Below are positions 1 to 6,230 of a DNA stretch of 8,769 nt, piece after piece. This stretch comes from Flavobacteriaceae bacterium (lineage in GTDB: Bacteria > Bacteroidota > Bacteroidia > Flavobacteriales > Flavobacteriaceae), in the NCBI GenBank assembly GCA_015488935.1, contig WFMU01000284.1, forward strand, positions 1 to 8,769, written 5' to 3'. The number at the start of each line of letters is the position of its first letter. The first letter of the stretch is position 1. A program made the position numbers and the translations under genes. The notes beneath the pieces were generated by a model that saw only the letters and a list, made by a program, of their open reading frames with translations, was not told the origin of the DNA and searched no databases.

Positions 1-1
1 T

Positions 2-76
2 ACAAAGTCAACCGAAGAAAGGGTTCTAATACTAAATGAAGAGCAAGAATACATTTCAAATTTATTCGAATATTAA
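2..76 (+). CDS. C-terminal end of a gene entering from the left (unidentified)
   Basis: An open frame runs from the window edge to a TAA stop at 74-76 and encodes 24 residues ending NEEQEYISNLFEY. The stretch is rich in Glu with aliphatic residues spaced as in an amphipathic helix, and its codons resemble those of the other genes here. The other two plus-strand frames close within 12 codons or fewer. The fragment is too short to assign to a family, and 24 stop-free codons can arise by chance in AT-rich DNA. It would converge on the lipoprotein gene at 245-790. Confidence 0.35.
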   Translation, partial: TKSTEERVLILNEEQEYISNLFEY

Positions 77-116
77 TTTAGGGTGTCCCAGCGCGGAAAA
101 CAGGAAAAATTCATTA

Positions 117-208
117 AATTCAAAGAAAAGGCAATCTTTTTGTCTTAAATTTTAAAAATATCTCCATATTTCTTTTCCGACACTTCGGAATTACCTCTTC
201 TTTGAATT
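117..208. repeat. Inverted repeat, 15-base arms with one mismatch
   Basis: The left arm at 117-131 (AATTCAAAGAAAAGG) is the reverse complement of the right arm at 194-208 except at one base. Eleven of the paired bases are contiguous (117-127 with 198-208). The arms enclose 62 bases in the gap between two apparently convergent reading frames. It could be a weak hairpin, a degenerate miniature element, or chance in AT-rich DNA. No target-site duplication is evident. Confidence 0.4.
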
Positions 209-234
209 CTGTAAATTAAATCTTGAGTAAAACC
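145..234 (-). pseudogene. Start-less coding fragment, possible gene relic
   Basis: On the minus strand a 29-codon frame runs from 234 to a TAA at 145-147. It is bounded upstream by an in-frame TGA at 235-237 and contains no ATG. The encoded sequence has a protein-like character (TQDLIYRIQRRG followed by SEVSEKKYGDIF), with a basic amphipathic stretch and a polar tail. It follows the lipoprotein gene on the same strand, so it may be the decayed 3' end of a gene that lost its front. No family was recognised. Chance is a real alternative. Confidence 0.25.
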
Positions 235-244
235 TCAGGTTATT

Positions 245-790
245 TTAGTAATCTAAATCAAAATAATCCATAACTTGTTGGTAGCTCATTATAGTAAAAT
301 CTACACCAGTTTTGTTTGTTCCTGAAGGAATAATAATATATCTATATTGGTTACTGGTTTCGTTTCCAGAAAATGTACCTGGATCTCCAGAACCAGAAAC
401 ATTTCTCATTTTTATAGTAAGTGCACCAAGATTTAGTCTAAAAGATAATACTTGGTTTTCGCCACCACCAACTATTTTATCTGTAAATGGTAAAACATAG
501 GTGTCAGTAAAAAAACGTGTATAAACTAGTACTACACCATTATCTACAACGTCTTGGGTAATTTCGGAAACGGTAACTGGATAGTTTCTATACGTAATTC
601 CAAATTCACTTGTTGAGCTAGACCAATTTGCACTATCATAAGGCACCCATCCACTAGAAATTACATTTGCGTTACCATCTGCTCCCGCAGGACCTTGCTC
701 ACCATCTTTAGAACATGACGTAACAAATACCAGCATTAAGGCAAAAAATACATACTTTGATTTTGTAATGATTAATTTTAAATTTTTCAT
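245..790 (-). CDS. Secreted lipoprotein with short collagen-like (Gly-X-Y) segment
   Basis: This 181-residue protein starts with a lysine-rich N-region and a hydrophobic core (about residues 13-23), then a lipobox-like VTSC with the lipidated Cys at 26. This is a signal peptidase II site, so the mature protein of about 156 residues should be anchored in a membrane. The residues after the Cys (SKDGE) resemble the charged lipoprotein export signal that directs Bacteroidota lipoproteins to the outer face of the outer membrane; surface display is inferred from that. Residues 30-39 form three Gly-X-Y triplets (GEQ GPA GAD G), a linker often seen behind the lipobox in Bacteroidota lipoproteins. The rest is rich in beta-type residues, Ser, Thr and aromatics, with no catalytic motif and no recognised family. 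Its function is unknown. It appears monocistronic, as its nearest upstream neighbour is divergent. Confidence 0.85.
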   Translation of the reverse strand: MKNLKLIITKSKYVFFALMLVFVTSCSKDGEQGPAGADGNANVISSGWVPYDSANWSSSTSEFGITYRNYPVTVSEITQDVVDNGVVLVYTRFFTDTYVLPFTDKIVGGGENQVLSFRLNLGALTIKMRNVSGSGDPGTFSGNETSNQYRYIIIPSGTNKTGVDFTIMSYQQVMDYFDLDY

Positions 791-833
791 TTTTGTAAAA
801 CGTTTAAGTTAATTTATAATTTTATTTACTTTT

Positions 834-848
834 TAGTATAAAATACTA
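834..848. promoter_or_regulatory. Small palindrome upstream of the lipoprotein gene
   Basis: TAGTAT and ATACTA face each other across AAA, a perfect 6-base inverted repeat located 44-58 bases before the lipoprotein ATG. On the minus strand it follows a TTTG (854-851), where the region between the two flavobacterial promoter boxes would lie, so it could be an operator. The -7 box itself is poor here (TAAATAAA-like). An inverted repeat this short and AT-rich may be chance. Confidence 0.25.
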
Positions 849-1057
849 GGCAAATATCAACCATATTCGTTGTTTTTAATAATTAAAATGTATGGTTGGT
901 TTAAAATTTTGTATAACTAAACCGTATTTTGCTTTTTCATAAATTTTCTCCAAGATATCTAACATTACCATTGAGTATTTCTCAACTTATTTTTCTTACT
1001 TCTTTAAACTCTATTATTTGTTCTTATTTTTAAATTATTTAAACAAATAGAGTTATA

Positions 1058-1092
1058 TTTGACATAAGAAAAAGTTTTGATAACTAAAGTTG
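1058..1092 (+). promoter_or_regulatory. Candidate flavobacterial promoter of the beta-helix gene
   Basis: TTTG at 1058-1061 is followed after 23 bases by TAAAGTTG at 1085-1092. The second box differs from the Bacteroidota -7 consensus TAnnTTTG at one position, and the spacing is at the long end of what is described for this group. Transcription from here would give a leader of roughly 55-60 bases before the ATG at 1156, and would begin close to the alternative ATG at 1108. Confidence 0.35.
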
Positions 1093-1155
1093 ATAGAGAT
1101 ATATTAAATGTGTGTGCTTTTTTTTATTTTTGAACACTCACATACCGCAACAATA

Positions 1156-2916
1156 ATGAAAACTCTTATTACAATTATATTCATACTTATATTATCTTTA
1201 GCTACAATAGCACAAAATACATATTATGTTTCCACTACTGGAAATAACTCTAACAACGGAACATCTACTACTACTGCTTGGAGAACTATTAGTTTTGCCG
1301 CATCTGCTTTAAGTCCTGTACAACCAGGTGATACCGTATATATAAAAGCAGGTAATTATGGTAATGAAAATGTTATTTTTGAAACGGATGGAACAGCAAA
1401 CAATATCATTACTTTTGAAGGCTACAAAATCACTCCTGGCGATAACCCTAATCTAAACTGGCAATATGGCGATAATTTAAATGCTAGTATAATGCCTTTA
1501 TTAGATGGCATAGATAGAACTACAGGAACAGGTATTACACTACATAACAGAAGTTTTATACAGCTAAAGAATATTCAAATTAAAAATTATAGAGTTGGTC
1601 TTTATGCATATAGTGGAACCAACATTAAAATTAAAAATGTTATTACCATGTTTTTTGGAGACCAGACTGCTAATTACGATGGTAAAGGTATTGTTTTTGG
1701 TTCGCATGCTAATAATAACGAAATAGATGCATGTGTAGTTTATAACGCTTGTGCTGAAGGGTTATCTATTACTGGAAATGATAATCATGCTACAAATTGT
1801 AGGGTTTACTGTGACGATAATAGCAATGGACATCAAGCTGCTATGGATTACTATATTCATATTGCTGGTAATAATAATCTTGTTGAAAATTGTTACGTAG
1901 AACGTATTGGAGATTTAGACCATGGTGGACATGGTATTGATTTAAAAACTAATTGTGAAAATAATTTAATTCGTAACTGTATTTCTAAAGGAATGGATTT
2001 TAGTGCTTTTGAACTAAGACACAGAGGTGTTATTAATAATACTTTAGAAAGTTGTACCGCTATTGGAGGTGGTTTTAGCATTAGAGATGGAGCAAATCAT
2101 AATATTATAAAAAATTGCACCACAAATAATTCTAGAACTGCTGTTTCCTTTTTTGATACCGCCGAAGATGGAGGTGCTCAATATGCTGGAGCCTTTAATA
2201 TTTTTCAGAATTGTATTTTTAAAAATACAATTAATGAAGTTATTGCATTTCATCGATACGACAGACCTTCTCCTGCCGATAATAATACATTTGTTAACTG
2301 TGTTGTAGATGGTGGAGATTATTTATTTACTGTAGATAGAGAAAATAATAACAATAAAATGGTAAACTGTATTGTGACTAATGTAGCACATTTTTCTAGA
2401 ACGGCATATCATCAAAGTATTTCTTATTCTTTACATGTAAGTTTTAACTATACTAATTTTTGGAGCAATGGTTTTACCACTCCAACTGGCACCAATCTTA
2501 TTACAACAAATCCGCTTTTTGTAGATTTAGCTAATAATGATTATCATCTAACTTCCAATTCTCCTTGTATAGATGCAGGAACACTTACCAATAGCCCTTC
2601 GTTTGATTTTGAGAATAACCCAAGACCTGCAGGAACTGGTGTTGATATTGGTGCTTTTGAATACAATCCATCATTACATGTAGAACAAATATTAATTTAT
2701 CCAAATCCTACAACTACAAATAATATCGTTTTAAAAGGTGCCGCTTTTAACTTAAAACAAATAAAAATATACGATACACTCGGAAAAGAATATTCAAAAT
2801 TAACCACCAAACAAGTTATTAGTCCAACCATAGTAACTATTGATATTACAAACTTGGCTAGTGGTATTTATTTTATAAAAACCAAAACTACTAGTAGAAT
2901 ATTGTATAAAAAATAA
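1156..2916 (+). CDS. Secreted right-handed parallel beta-helix protein with type IX sorting domain
   Basis: With the start at 1156 the protein has 586 residues. The frame extends back to an ATG at 1108, but only the 1156 start places a textbook signal peptide at the N-terminus (MKTLI followed by a hydrophobic core, cleavage probably after residues IAQ, about 20). The mature protein opens with NTYYVSTTGNNSNNGT, typical of polysaccharide-lyase-like and pectate-lyase-like beta-helix proteins. About residues 120-420 carry repeating rungs of the N-x-I-x-N-C type (for example NNLIRNC, HNIIKNC). About residues 455-508 match the segment that ends many such proteins (NPLFVD, SPCIDAG, NPRPAG, DIGAFEY). 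Residues 509-586 are a Por-type C-terminal sorting domain (ILIYPNP, then IYDTLGKE and LASGIYFIK), which implies export by the type IX system and attachment to, or release from, the cell surface. Carbohydrate binding or cleavage is a family-level inference; I could not identify catalytic residues. Confidence 0.88.
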   Translation: MKTLITIIFILILSLATIAQNTYYVSTTGNNSNNGTSTTTAWRTISFAASALSPVQPGDTVYIKAGNYGNENVIFETDGTANNIITFEGYKITPGDNPNLNWQYGDNLNASIMPLLDGIDRTTGTGITLHNRSFIQLKNIQIKNYRVGLYAYSGTNIKIKNVITMFFGDQTANYDGKGIVFGSHANNNEIDACVVYNACAEGLSITGNDNHATNCRVYCDDNSNGHQAAMDYYIHIAGNNNLVENCYVERIGDLDHGGHGIDLKTNCENNLIRNCISKGMDFSAFELRHRGVINNTLESCTAIGGGFSIRDGANHNIIKNCTTNNSRTAVSFFDTAEDGGAQYAGAFNIFQNCIFKNTINEVIAFHRYDRPSPADNNTFVNCVVDGGDYLFTVDRENNNNKMVNCIVTNVAHFSRTAYHQSISYSLHVSFNYTNFWSNGFTTPTGTNLITTNPLFVDLANNDYHLTSNSPCIDAGTLTNSPSFDFENNPRPAGTGVDIGAFEYNPSLHVEQILIYPNPTTTNNIVLKGAAFNLKQIKIYDTLGKEYSKLTTKQVISPTIVTIDITNLASGIYFIKTKTTSRILYKK

Positions 2917-2946
2917 ATTCTCTATTCTAAAAAAACACAAAAAATT

Positions 2947-3744
2947 ATGCAATTTACAGGAGTTCTAACCAAAATGATTACGGAGCATACAACTCCAATA
3001 CAATATTATTTAGAATTAGATAATGATTTTATAAATATGAATCAGTTACTAGATAAAGAAATTGAAATTACTTTTGAAAAATACCAATGTTTAACTTGTG
3101 GTAAAAATAAAAAAATATTTCGTCAAGGAAATTGTTACGATTGCTTTTATAAATCTGCACAAGTTGGCGATTGGATTATGAAACCTGAACTTAGCACAGC
3201 GCATTTAGGAATTGAAGATAGAGACCTTGCTTACGAACAAAAAGTACAATTGCAACCACATATTGTGTATTTGGCGTTAAGTAGTAATGTAAAAGTTGGT
3301 GTAACACGTAAACCACAAGTACCAACACGTTGGATTGACCAAGGTGCTACCAAAGCTATTGCCATGGTAGAAGTTCCTAATCGTTATTTGGCTGGAATTA
3401 CCGAAGTGGCACTAAAAGAGCATGTAGCCGATAAAACCAGTTGGCAAAAGATGTTAAAAAACGAAATTTTAGATGCAGATTTAATCCAAGAAAAAGAAAA
3501 ATTATTTAGATATTTGCCAGAAGAAACAAAACCATATTACCTAAAAAATAATGAGAATGTGTATGAAATGAGTTTTCCAGTTTTACAATATCCAACAAAA
3601 ATTAAAAGTTTACGTTTAGATAAAACACCAACAATTAAAGGAAAACTAAAAGGTATAAAAGGGCAATATCTTATTTTTGAAAATGGCAGTGTTTTTAATG
3701 TACGAAATAATGAAGGTTACGTTGTTTCGATACAATTTTATTAA
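2947..3744 (+). CDS. DUF2797 family protein with Cys4 zinc-ribbon-like motif
   Basis: The 265 residues match my recollection of the DUF2797 family, whose function is not established. Cys48, Cys51, Cys63 and Cys66 form a C-x2-C-x11-C-x2-C cluster expected to bind zinc. It is followed by a conserved-looking block containing IMKPELSTAHLGIEDRDLAYE (split here around residues 77-97). Residues 106-155 read IVYLA, KVGVTR, then RW and IDQGA, then AGITE; this is the order of key elements in GIY-YIG nuclease-like domains (Tyr108, KVGVT at 116-120, Arg128, Glu153). I infer that relation from the motif pattern only. There is no signal peptide or membrane segment, so it should be cytoplasmic. The ATG lies 30 bases after the beta-helix gene with no terminator seen between them, so the two may be co-transcribed despite having no obvious functional link. 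Confidence 0.85.
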   Translation: MQFTGVLTKMITEHTTPIQYYLELDNDFINMNQLLDKEIEITFEKYQCLTCGKNKKIFRQGNCYDCFYKSAQVGDWIMKPELSTAHLGIEDRDLAYEQKVQLQPHIVYLALSSNVKVGVTRKPQVPTRWIDQGATKAIAMVEVPNRYLAGITEVALKEHVADKTSWQKMLKNEILDADLIQEKEKLFRYLPEETKPYYLKNNENVYEMSFPVLQYPTKIKSLRLDKTPTIKGKLKGIKGQYLIFENGSVFNVRNNEGYVVSIQFY

Positions 3745-3760
3745 GTAACGTGAATTTGAG

Positions 3761-3793
3761 ATGCAATTCGGTTTACAGTTTGCATGATTTTTT
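3761..3793 (+). terminator. Candidate terminator after the DUF2797 gene
   Basis: ATGCAA (3761-3766) and TTGCAT (3780-3785) can pair around a 13-base loop, with a run of six T at 3788-3793 shortly after. A second, weaker hairpin follows at 3830-3840 (CTTA-CGC-TAAG) with seven T at 3843-3849. Both are oriented to end plus-strand transcription in the 110-base gap between this gene and the convergent tadA. The stems are short, so this is tentative. Confidence 0.35.
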
Positions 3794-3854
3794 GCTTAGA
3801 CAAATTCAACTTTTTGAAGGATTATCGAGCTTACGCTAAGTATTTTTTTACAAA

Positions 3855-4304
3855 CTAATTTAAATTTCGTTTTTCGATAAAAAATTTGGTGATTAATTTA
3901 CTACATTTTTCTTGTAATACTCCTTTAACAATTTTTGTTTTTGGATGTAGTACCGTTTTATAATGTACAAAACCACGTTGCGTATCTGAAGCTCCGTAAA
4001 CAATTTTTCCGATTTGTGTCCAATAACTAGCTCCTGCACACATCTGACAAGGTTCTAAGGTTACATATAAAGTACAATCTTTTAAGTATTTTCCACCTAA
4101 ATAATCTGCAGCAGAGGTAAATGCTTGCATTTCGGCATGTGCAGTAACATCGTTTAAGGTTTCGGTTAAATTATGTGCTCTAGCAATAATCTTATTTTTA
4201 CATACGATTACTGCGCCAATAGGAACTTCGTTTTTTGTATAGGCAACCTCAGCTTCTTCATAAGCTTTTTGCATAAAATAGGTGTCGTCTTTTGGTTGTA
4301 ACAT
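3855..4304 (-). CDS. tadA: tRNA-specific adenosine-34 deaminase TadA
   Basis: TadA converts adenosine to inosine at wobble position 34 of tRNA-Arg(ACG) by zinc-dependent hydrolytic deamination, which lets one tRNA read CGU, CGC and CGA. The 149-residue protein has the complete cytidine/deoxycytidylate deaminase-type zinc site: His56 and the proton-shuttling Glu58 in TAHAEMQ, and Cys86 and Cys89 in LEPCQMCAG. Upstream, PIGAVIV (28-34) and HNLTETLNDVTAHAE (44-58) are typical of the family. VYGASD at 102-107 and the C-terminal FFIEKR helix follow the usual TadA layout. Its length is normal for Bacteroidota orthologues. It is a cytoplasmic, usually essential gene. It is the last gene of the minus-strand cluster, 103 bases downstream of murI, and may have its own promoter. 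The only oddity is its unusual neighbour set. Confidence 0.96.
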   Translation of the reverse strand: MLQPKDDTYFMQKAYEEAEVAYTKNEVPIGAVIVCKNKIIARAHNLTETLNDVTAHAEMQAFTSAADYLGGKYLKDCTLYVTLEPCQMCAGASYWTQIGKIVYGASDTQRGFVHYKTVLHPKTKIVKGVLQEKCSKLITKFFIEKRNLN

Positions 4305-4407
4305 GTTTATTTATTTGTTTACTTTTTTTAATTTGTATTGTGTTTCTTGCACTAATAGTTTCCATGTGGGCGTATTTGTTATTCAAGAAATTGTAATTTA
4401 TAGTATT

Positions 4408-5196
4408 TTAAAAATCTAAAAAATCAATTTTACACGATGCTTTTTCTGTGGCAATAAATTGGCTAATAATTGTAGCATCTAAATTACTAAAAAGTTGGTG
4501 TTTTCCAATATTTTTTGTTGTGTTTAATAAATTATTTTTACTTAGAATAGCTTTAGTTTGTCTTGCTACAGCCTCTCCAGAATCGATAATAGTTACGTTT
4601 TTATTAATTATTTTTTTTATTTGCGGAATTAAAAACGGATAGTGACTACAACCCAAAACTAGATAATCTATTTGGTGTTTGGTGAGACTTTTTAGATACT
4701 TTTTTAGTAAATTTTCCATGGTTGCAGTATGTATTTTTCCTGTTTCTATTAAGGGTACTAGACCTTCGCCAATTTGCTCAAAAATTTTAATATCTTCAGA
4801 GAATTTTTCAGATGTTGTGGCAAATAATTCACTGTTAAGTGTTCCTTTTGTAGCCAAAATACCGATAGATTTGGTCTTTGTTTTTAATGCTGCTGGTTTA
4901 ATTGCAGGTTCAATACCAATAAATGGTACATCGTATTTTTTACGCAAGTAACTAATGGCATTTGTAGTAGCCGTATTACAGGCAACCACAATAATTTTAC
5001 ATCCTTTTTTTAAAAGTAATTCGGTGTTTTTAACACTTAAATCCATAATTTCTTGTTTGGATTTTTGTCCATAAGGAGCATTTTTACTGTCTGCTAAATA
5101 AATAGTATTCTCTTTAGGAAGCAGAGAAATAATCTCTTTCCATATAGAAATTCCGCCTACACCAGAATCAAAAACACCAATTGGATTTGTTTGCAT
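4408..5196 (-). CDS. murI: Glutamate racemase
   Basis: MurI interconverts L- and D-glutamate without a cofactor and supplies D-Glu for the peptidoglycan stem peptide. The 262-residue protein carries the full set of family motifs: FDSGVGG at 9-15 with Asp10 and Ser11, LADSKNAPYG at 34-43, the first catalytic Cys73 in VVACNTAT, the second catalytic Cys183 in LGCSHYP, and IDSGEAVA at 204-211. This two-Cys arrangement separates glutamate racemase from one-sided relatives. It has no signal peptide and is cytosolic. It starts 21 bases after the methyltransferase gene on the same strand, which suggests a shared transcript. The methyltransferase and regulator upstream have no obvious link to cell wall synthesis, so the grouping may simply be positional. 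Confidence 0.97.
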   Translation of the reverse strand: MQTNPIGVFDSGVGGISIWKEIISLLPKENTIYLADSKNAPYGQKSKQEIMDLSVKNTELLLKKGCKIIVVACNTATTNAISYLRKKYDVPFIGIEPAIKPAALKTKTKSIGILATKGTLNSELFATTSEKFSEDIKIFEQIGEGLVPLIETGKIHTATMENLLKKYLKSLTKHQIDYLVLGCSHYPFLIPQIKKIINKNVTIIDSGEAVARQTKAILSKNNLLNTTKNIGKHQLFSNLDATIISQFIATEKASCKIDFLDF

Positions 5197-5217
5197 GATA
5201 CAAAAATAAGGATATTT

Positions 5218-5829
5218 CTATTTATCTAAAACAAAAATACCTTTGTGAATTCGTAAGCCAATTGTAAAATAATGTTCTTCTAAGGGTTTAAATCCTTTTG
5301 ATTTAATCAATACATCGGTATGTCTATTAAGATTACAACCTTCTGCAAATATTTTCCATAACGGATTAAGCAGATTTTCAAATATGGCTTTTCGTTTTTT
5401 ATCGGAATGAATATGTTCAATAATAATGAGTTTACCATTAGGTTTTAACCATTTTTTAAAATTTTCTAAAGCTAAATCAGGATTTTGAATGGTACATAAA
5501 ACTAAAGTAGAAACAATAGCATCTAAACTGTTTTCTTTTATAGTTTGATGTAGTTTTTCATCATTAATATCTAAATTTAAAAGCTCAATATTTTTACCAT
5601 TTATTTTTTCAACTGATTTATCTAACATTGGTTTCGATGGTTCTACAGCAATAACATGAACTTTTGTATTAAAATGTGCAAAGTTTACGCCTGTTCCAGA
5701 GCCTACATCTAAGATATTTCCAGTAAGATTTTTAAGCATTCTTTGTCTATCTTTCCCAATTTTTTCTTCAAAAGAAACCATAAACTTATCGTATAATTTT
5801 GCAAAAAGTTTAGAATAAAATGAGGACAT
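5218..5829 (-). CDS. Class I SAM-dependent methyltransferase, METTL7-like
   Basis: This 203-residue protein has a Rossmann-type methyltransferase core: motif I ILDVGSGTG (39-47) for the methionine part of SAM, an acidic residue after beta-2 (Glu63 in VEPS) for the ribose, SLDAIVSTLVLCTI (101-114) as the motif IV strand, and LKPNGKLIIIEH (128-139). The combination of STLVLC, GKLIIIEH and NPLWKIFAEGCNLNRHT (155-171) resembles the METTL7/TMT1 branch, whose animal members methylate thiols and sit on membranes. It also resembles bacterial proteins loosely annotated as phospholipid methyltransferases. The substrate cannot be read from the sequence. No transmembrane helix is evident, although the N-terminus (FYSKLFAKLYDKFM) is amphipathic and could touch a membrane. 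It lies 18 bases after the ModE-like regulator and 21 before murI. Confidence 0.9.
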   Translation of the reverse strand: MSSFYSKLFAKLYDKFMVSFEEKIGKDRQRMLKNLTGNILDVGSGTGVNFAHFNTKVHVIAVEPSKPMLDKSVEKINGKNIELLNLDINDEKLHQTIKENSLDAIVSTLVLCTIQNPDLALENFKKWLKPNGKLIIIEHIHSDKKRKAIFENLLNPLWKIFAEGCNLNRHTDVLIKSKGFKPLEEHYFTIGLRIHKGIFVLDK

Positions 5830-5847
5830 ATATTAATTTATAGATTT

Positions 5848-6177
5848 TTAAAGGGTATTATTTTGGATAAACGCATCAAACTTATTAGATAGTTTTTGAA
5901 ATCGCTCAATTAGTGCAATCCCATGAGGAGTAATCTCTGACGAGCCGCCATTTTTACCACCACGTTTAATGATTACCACAGGTTTATCGCACACTTTATT
6001 AATATGACTGATACTGTAATATGCTTTTCGATACGACATTTTTAATGCTTCGGATGCTTTTTTTAATGAACCTAACTCTTGTATTTTTAGTAATAGCGCT
6101 ATTCTTCCTTTTCCTAAAAATGGCTCTTCGTTATGTGTTATCCAAAAACGATAAGATATGTTGTATTTATTACTCAT
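5848..6177 (-). CDS. ModE-type winged-helix transcriptional regulator, DNA-binding domain only
   Basis: The 109 residues correspond to the N-terminal DNA-binding half of ModE (LysR-like winged helix). FLGKGRIALLLKIQELGSL (20-38) leads into the helix-turn-helix (about 38-60, with KKASEALKMSYRKAYYSI). The wing is at about 67-86 (VVIIKRGGKNGGSSEITPHG), and a C-terminal helix at about 87-106 is likely for dimerisation. In classical ModE this is followed by two molybdate-binding Mop/TOBE domains; here the protein simply ends, so the signal, if any, is unknown. The start is fixed because the next Met is residue 47, inside the helix-turn-helix. It heads a probable operon with the methyltransferase and murI, and diverges from the ORF6N gene across 53 bases that it may control. 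Molybdenum or oxyanion regulation is a family-level guess only. Confidence 0.88.
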   Translation of the reverse strand: MSNKYNISYRFWITHNEEPFLGKGRIALLLKIQELGSLKKASEALKMSYRKAYYSISHINKVCDKPVVIIKRGGKNGGSSEITPHGIALIERFQKLSNKFDAFIQNNTL

Positions 6178-6185
6178 CTACTCCA

Positions 6186-6212
6186 CAAAGTTAACTATAT
6201 TTATTAGATTTG
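6186..6212. promoter_or_regulatory. Back-to-back -7 boxes in the divergent intergenic region
   Basis: The 53 bases between the ModE-like and ORF6N genes hold two exact matches to the Bacteroidota -7 consensus TAnnTTTG: TAACTTTG on the minus strand (6193-6186) and TAGATTTG on the plus strand (6205-6212). Neither has a clear -33 TTTG at the usual distance. The minus-strand box ends only 8 bases before the regulator ATG, so that mRNA would be almost leaderless; the plus-strand leader would be about 10-13 bases. The boxes are 11 bases apart, so polymerases would compete, and one bound regulator could affect both directions. Confidence 0.45.
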
Positions 6213-6230
6213 CCTTAAAAATTATATACT

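Larger units (their letters stand above)
791..1155. other. Intergenic region between divergent lipoprotein and beta-helix genes
   Basis: These 365 bases contain no convincing gene. They hold the palindrome at 834-848, an 8-base inverted repeat (CAACCATA at 858-865 and TATGGTTG at 891-898) and a promoter-like TTTG / TAAAGTTG pair at 1058-1092 facing the beta-helix gene. The 48 bases from 1108 to 1155 are open in frame with that gene but are judged non-coding (see the CDS entry). I saw no RNA gene or riboswitch-like structure. Confidence 0.6.

Noticed and set aside
312..500. Plus-strand frame of 62 codons opposite the lipoprotein gene.
   Set aside because: It lies wholly inside the antisense of a well-supported lipoprotein, and its sequence has no family signal.
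1108..1155. Sixteen-residue N-terminal extension of the beta-helix protein from an upstream ATG.
   Set aside because: It would place a polar, His-containing stretch before an otherwise perfect signal peptide that begins at the ATG at 1156, and the likely promoter start lies almost on top of the upstream ATG.
1893..2253. Two minus-strand frames opposite the beta-helix gene.
   Set aside because: They are antisense of the repeated N-x-I-x-N-C coding rungs and show no independent protein character.
3829..3849. Second hairpin plus T run as an independent terminator between DUF2797 and tadA.
   Set aside because: The stem is only four base pairs plus a G-U, too weak to list separately; it is mentioned with the stronger candidate at 3761-3793.
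4305..4407. Possible small gene or RNA between murI and tadA.
   Set aside because: The 103 bases are AT-rich with short repeats of taaa type and no frame, stable fold or clear promoter box.
4448..4951. Two plus-strand frames opposite murI.
   Set aside because: They are antisense of a complete glutamate racemase gene with all catalytic motifs; their hydrophobicity comes from the antisense of Lys- and Asn-rich codons.
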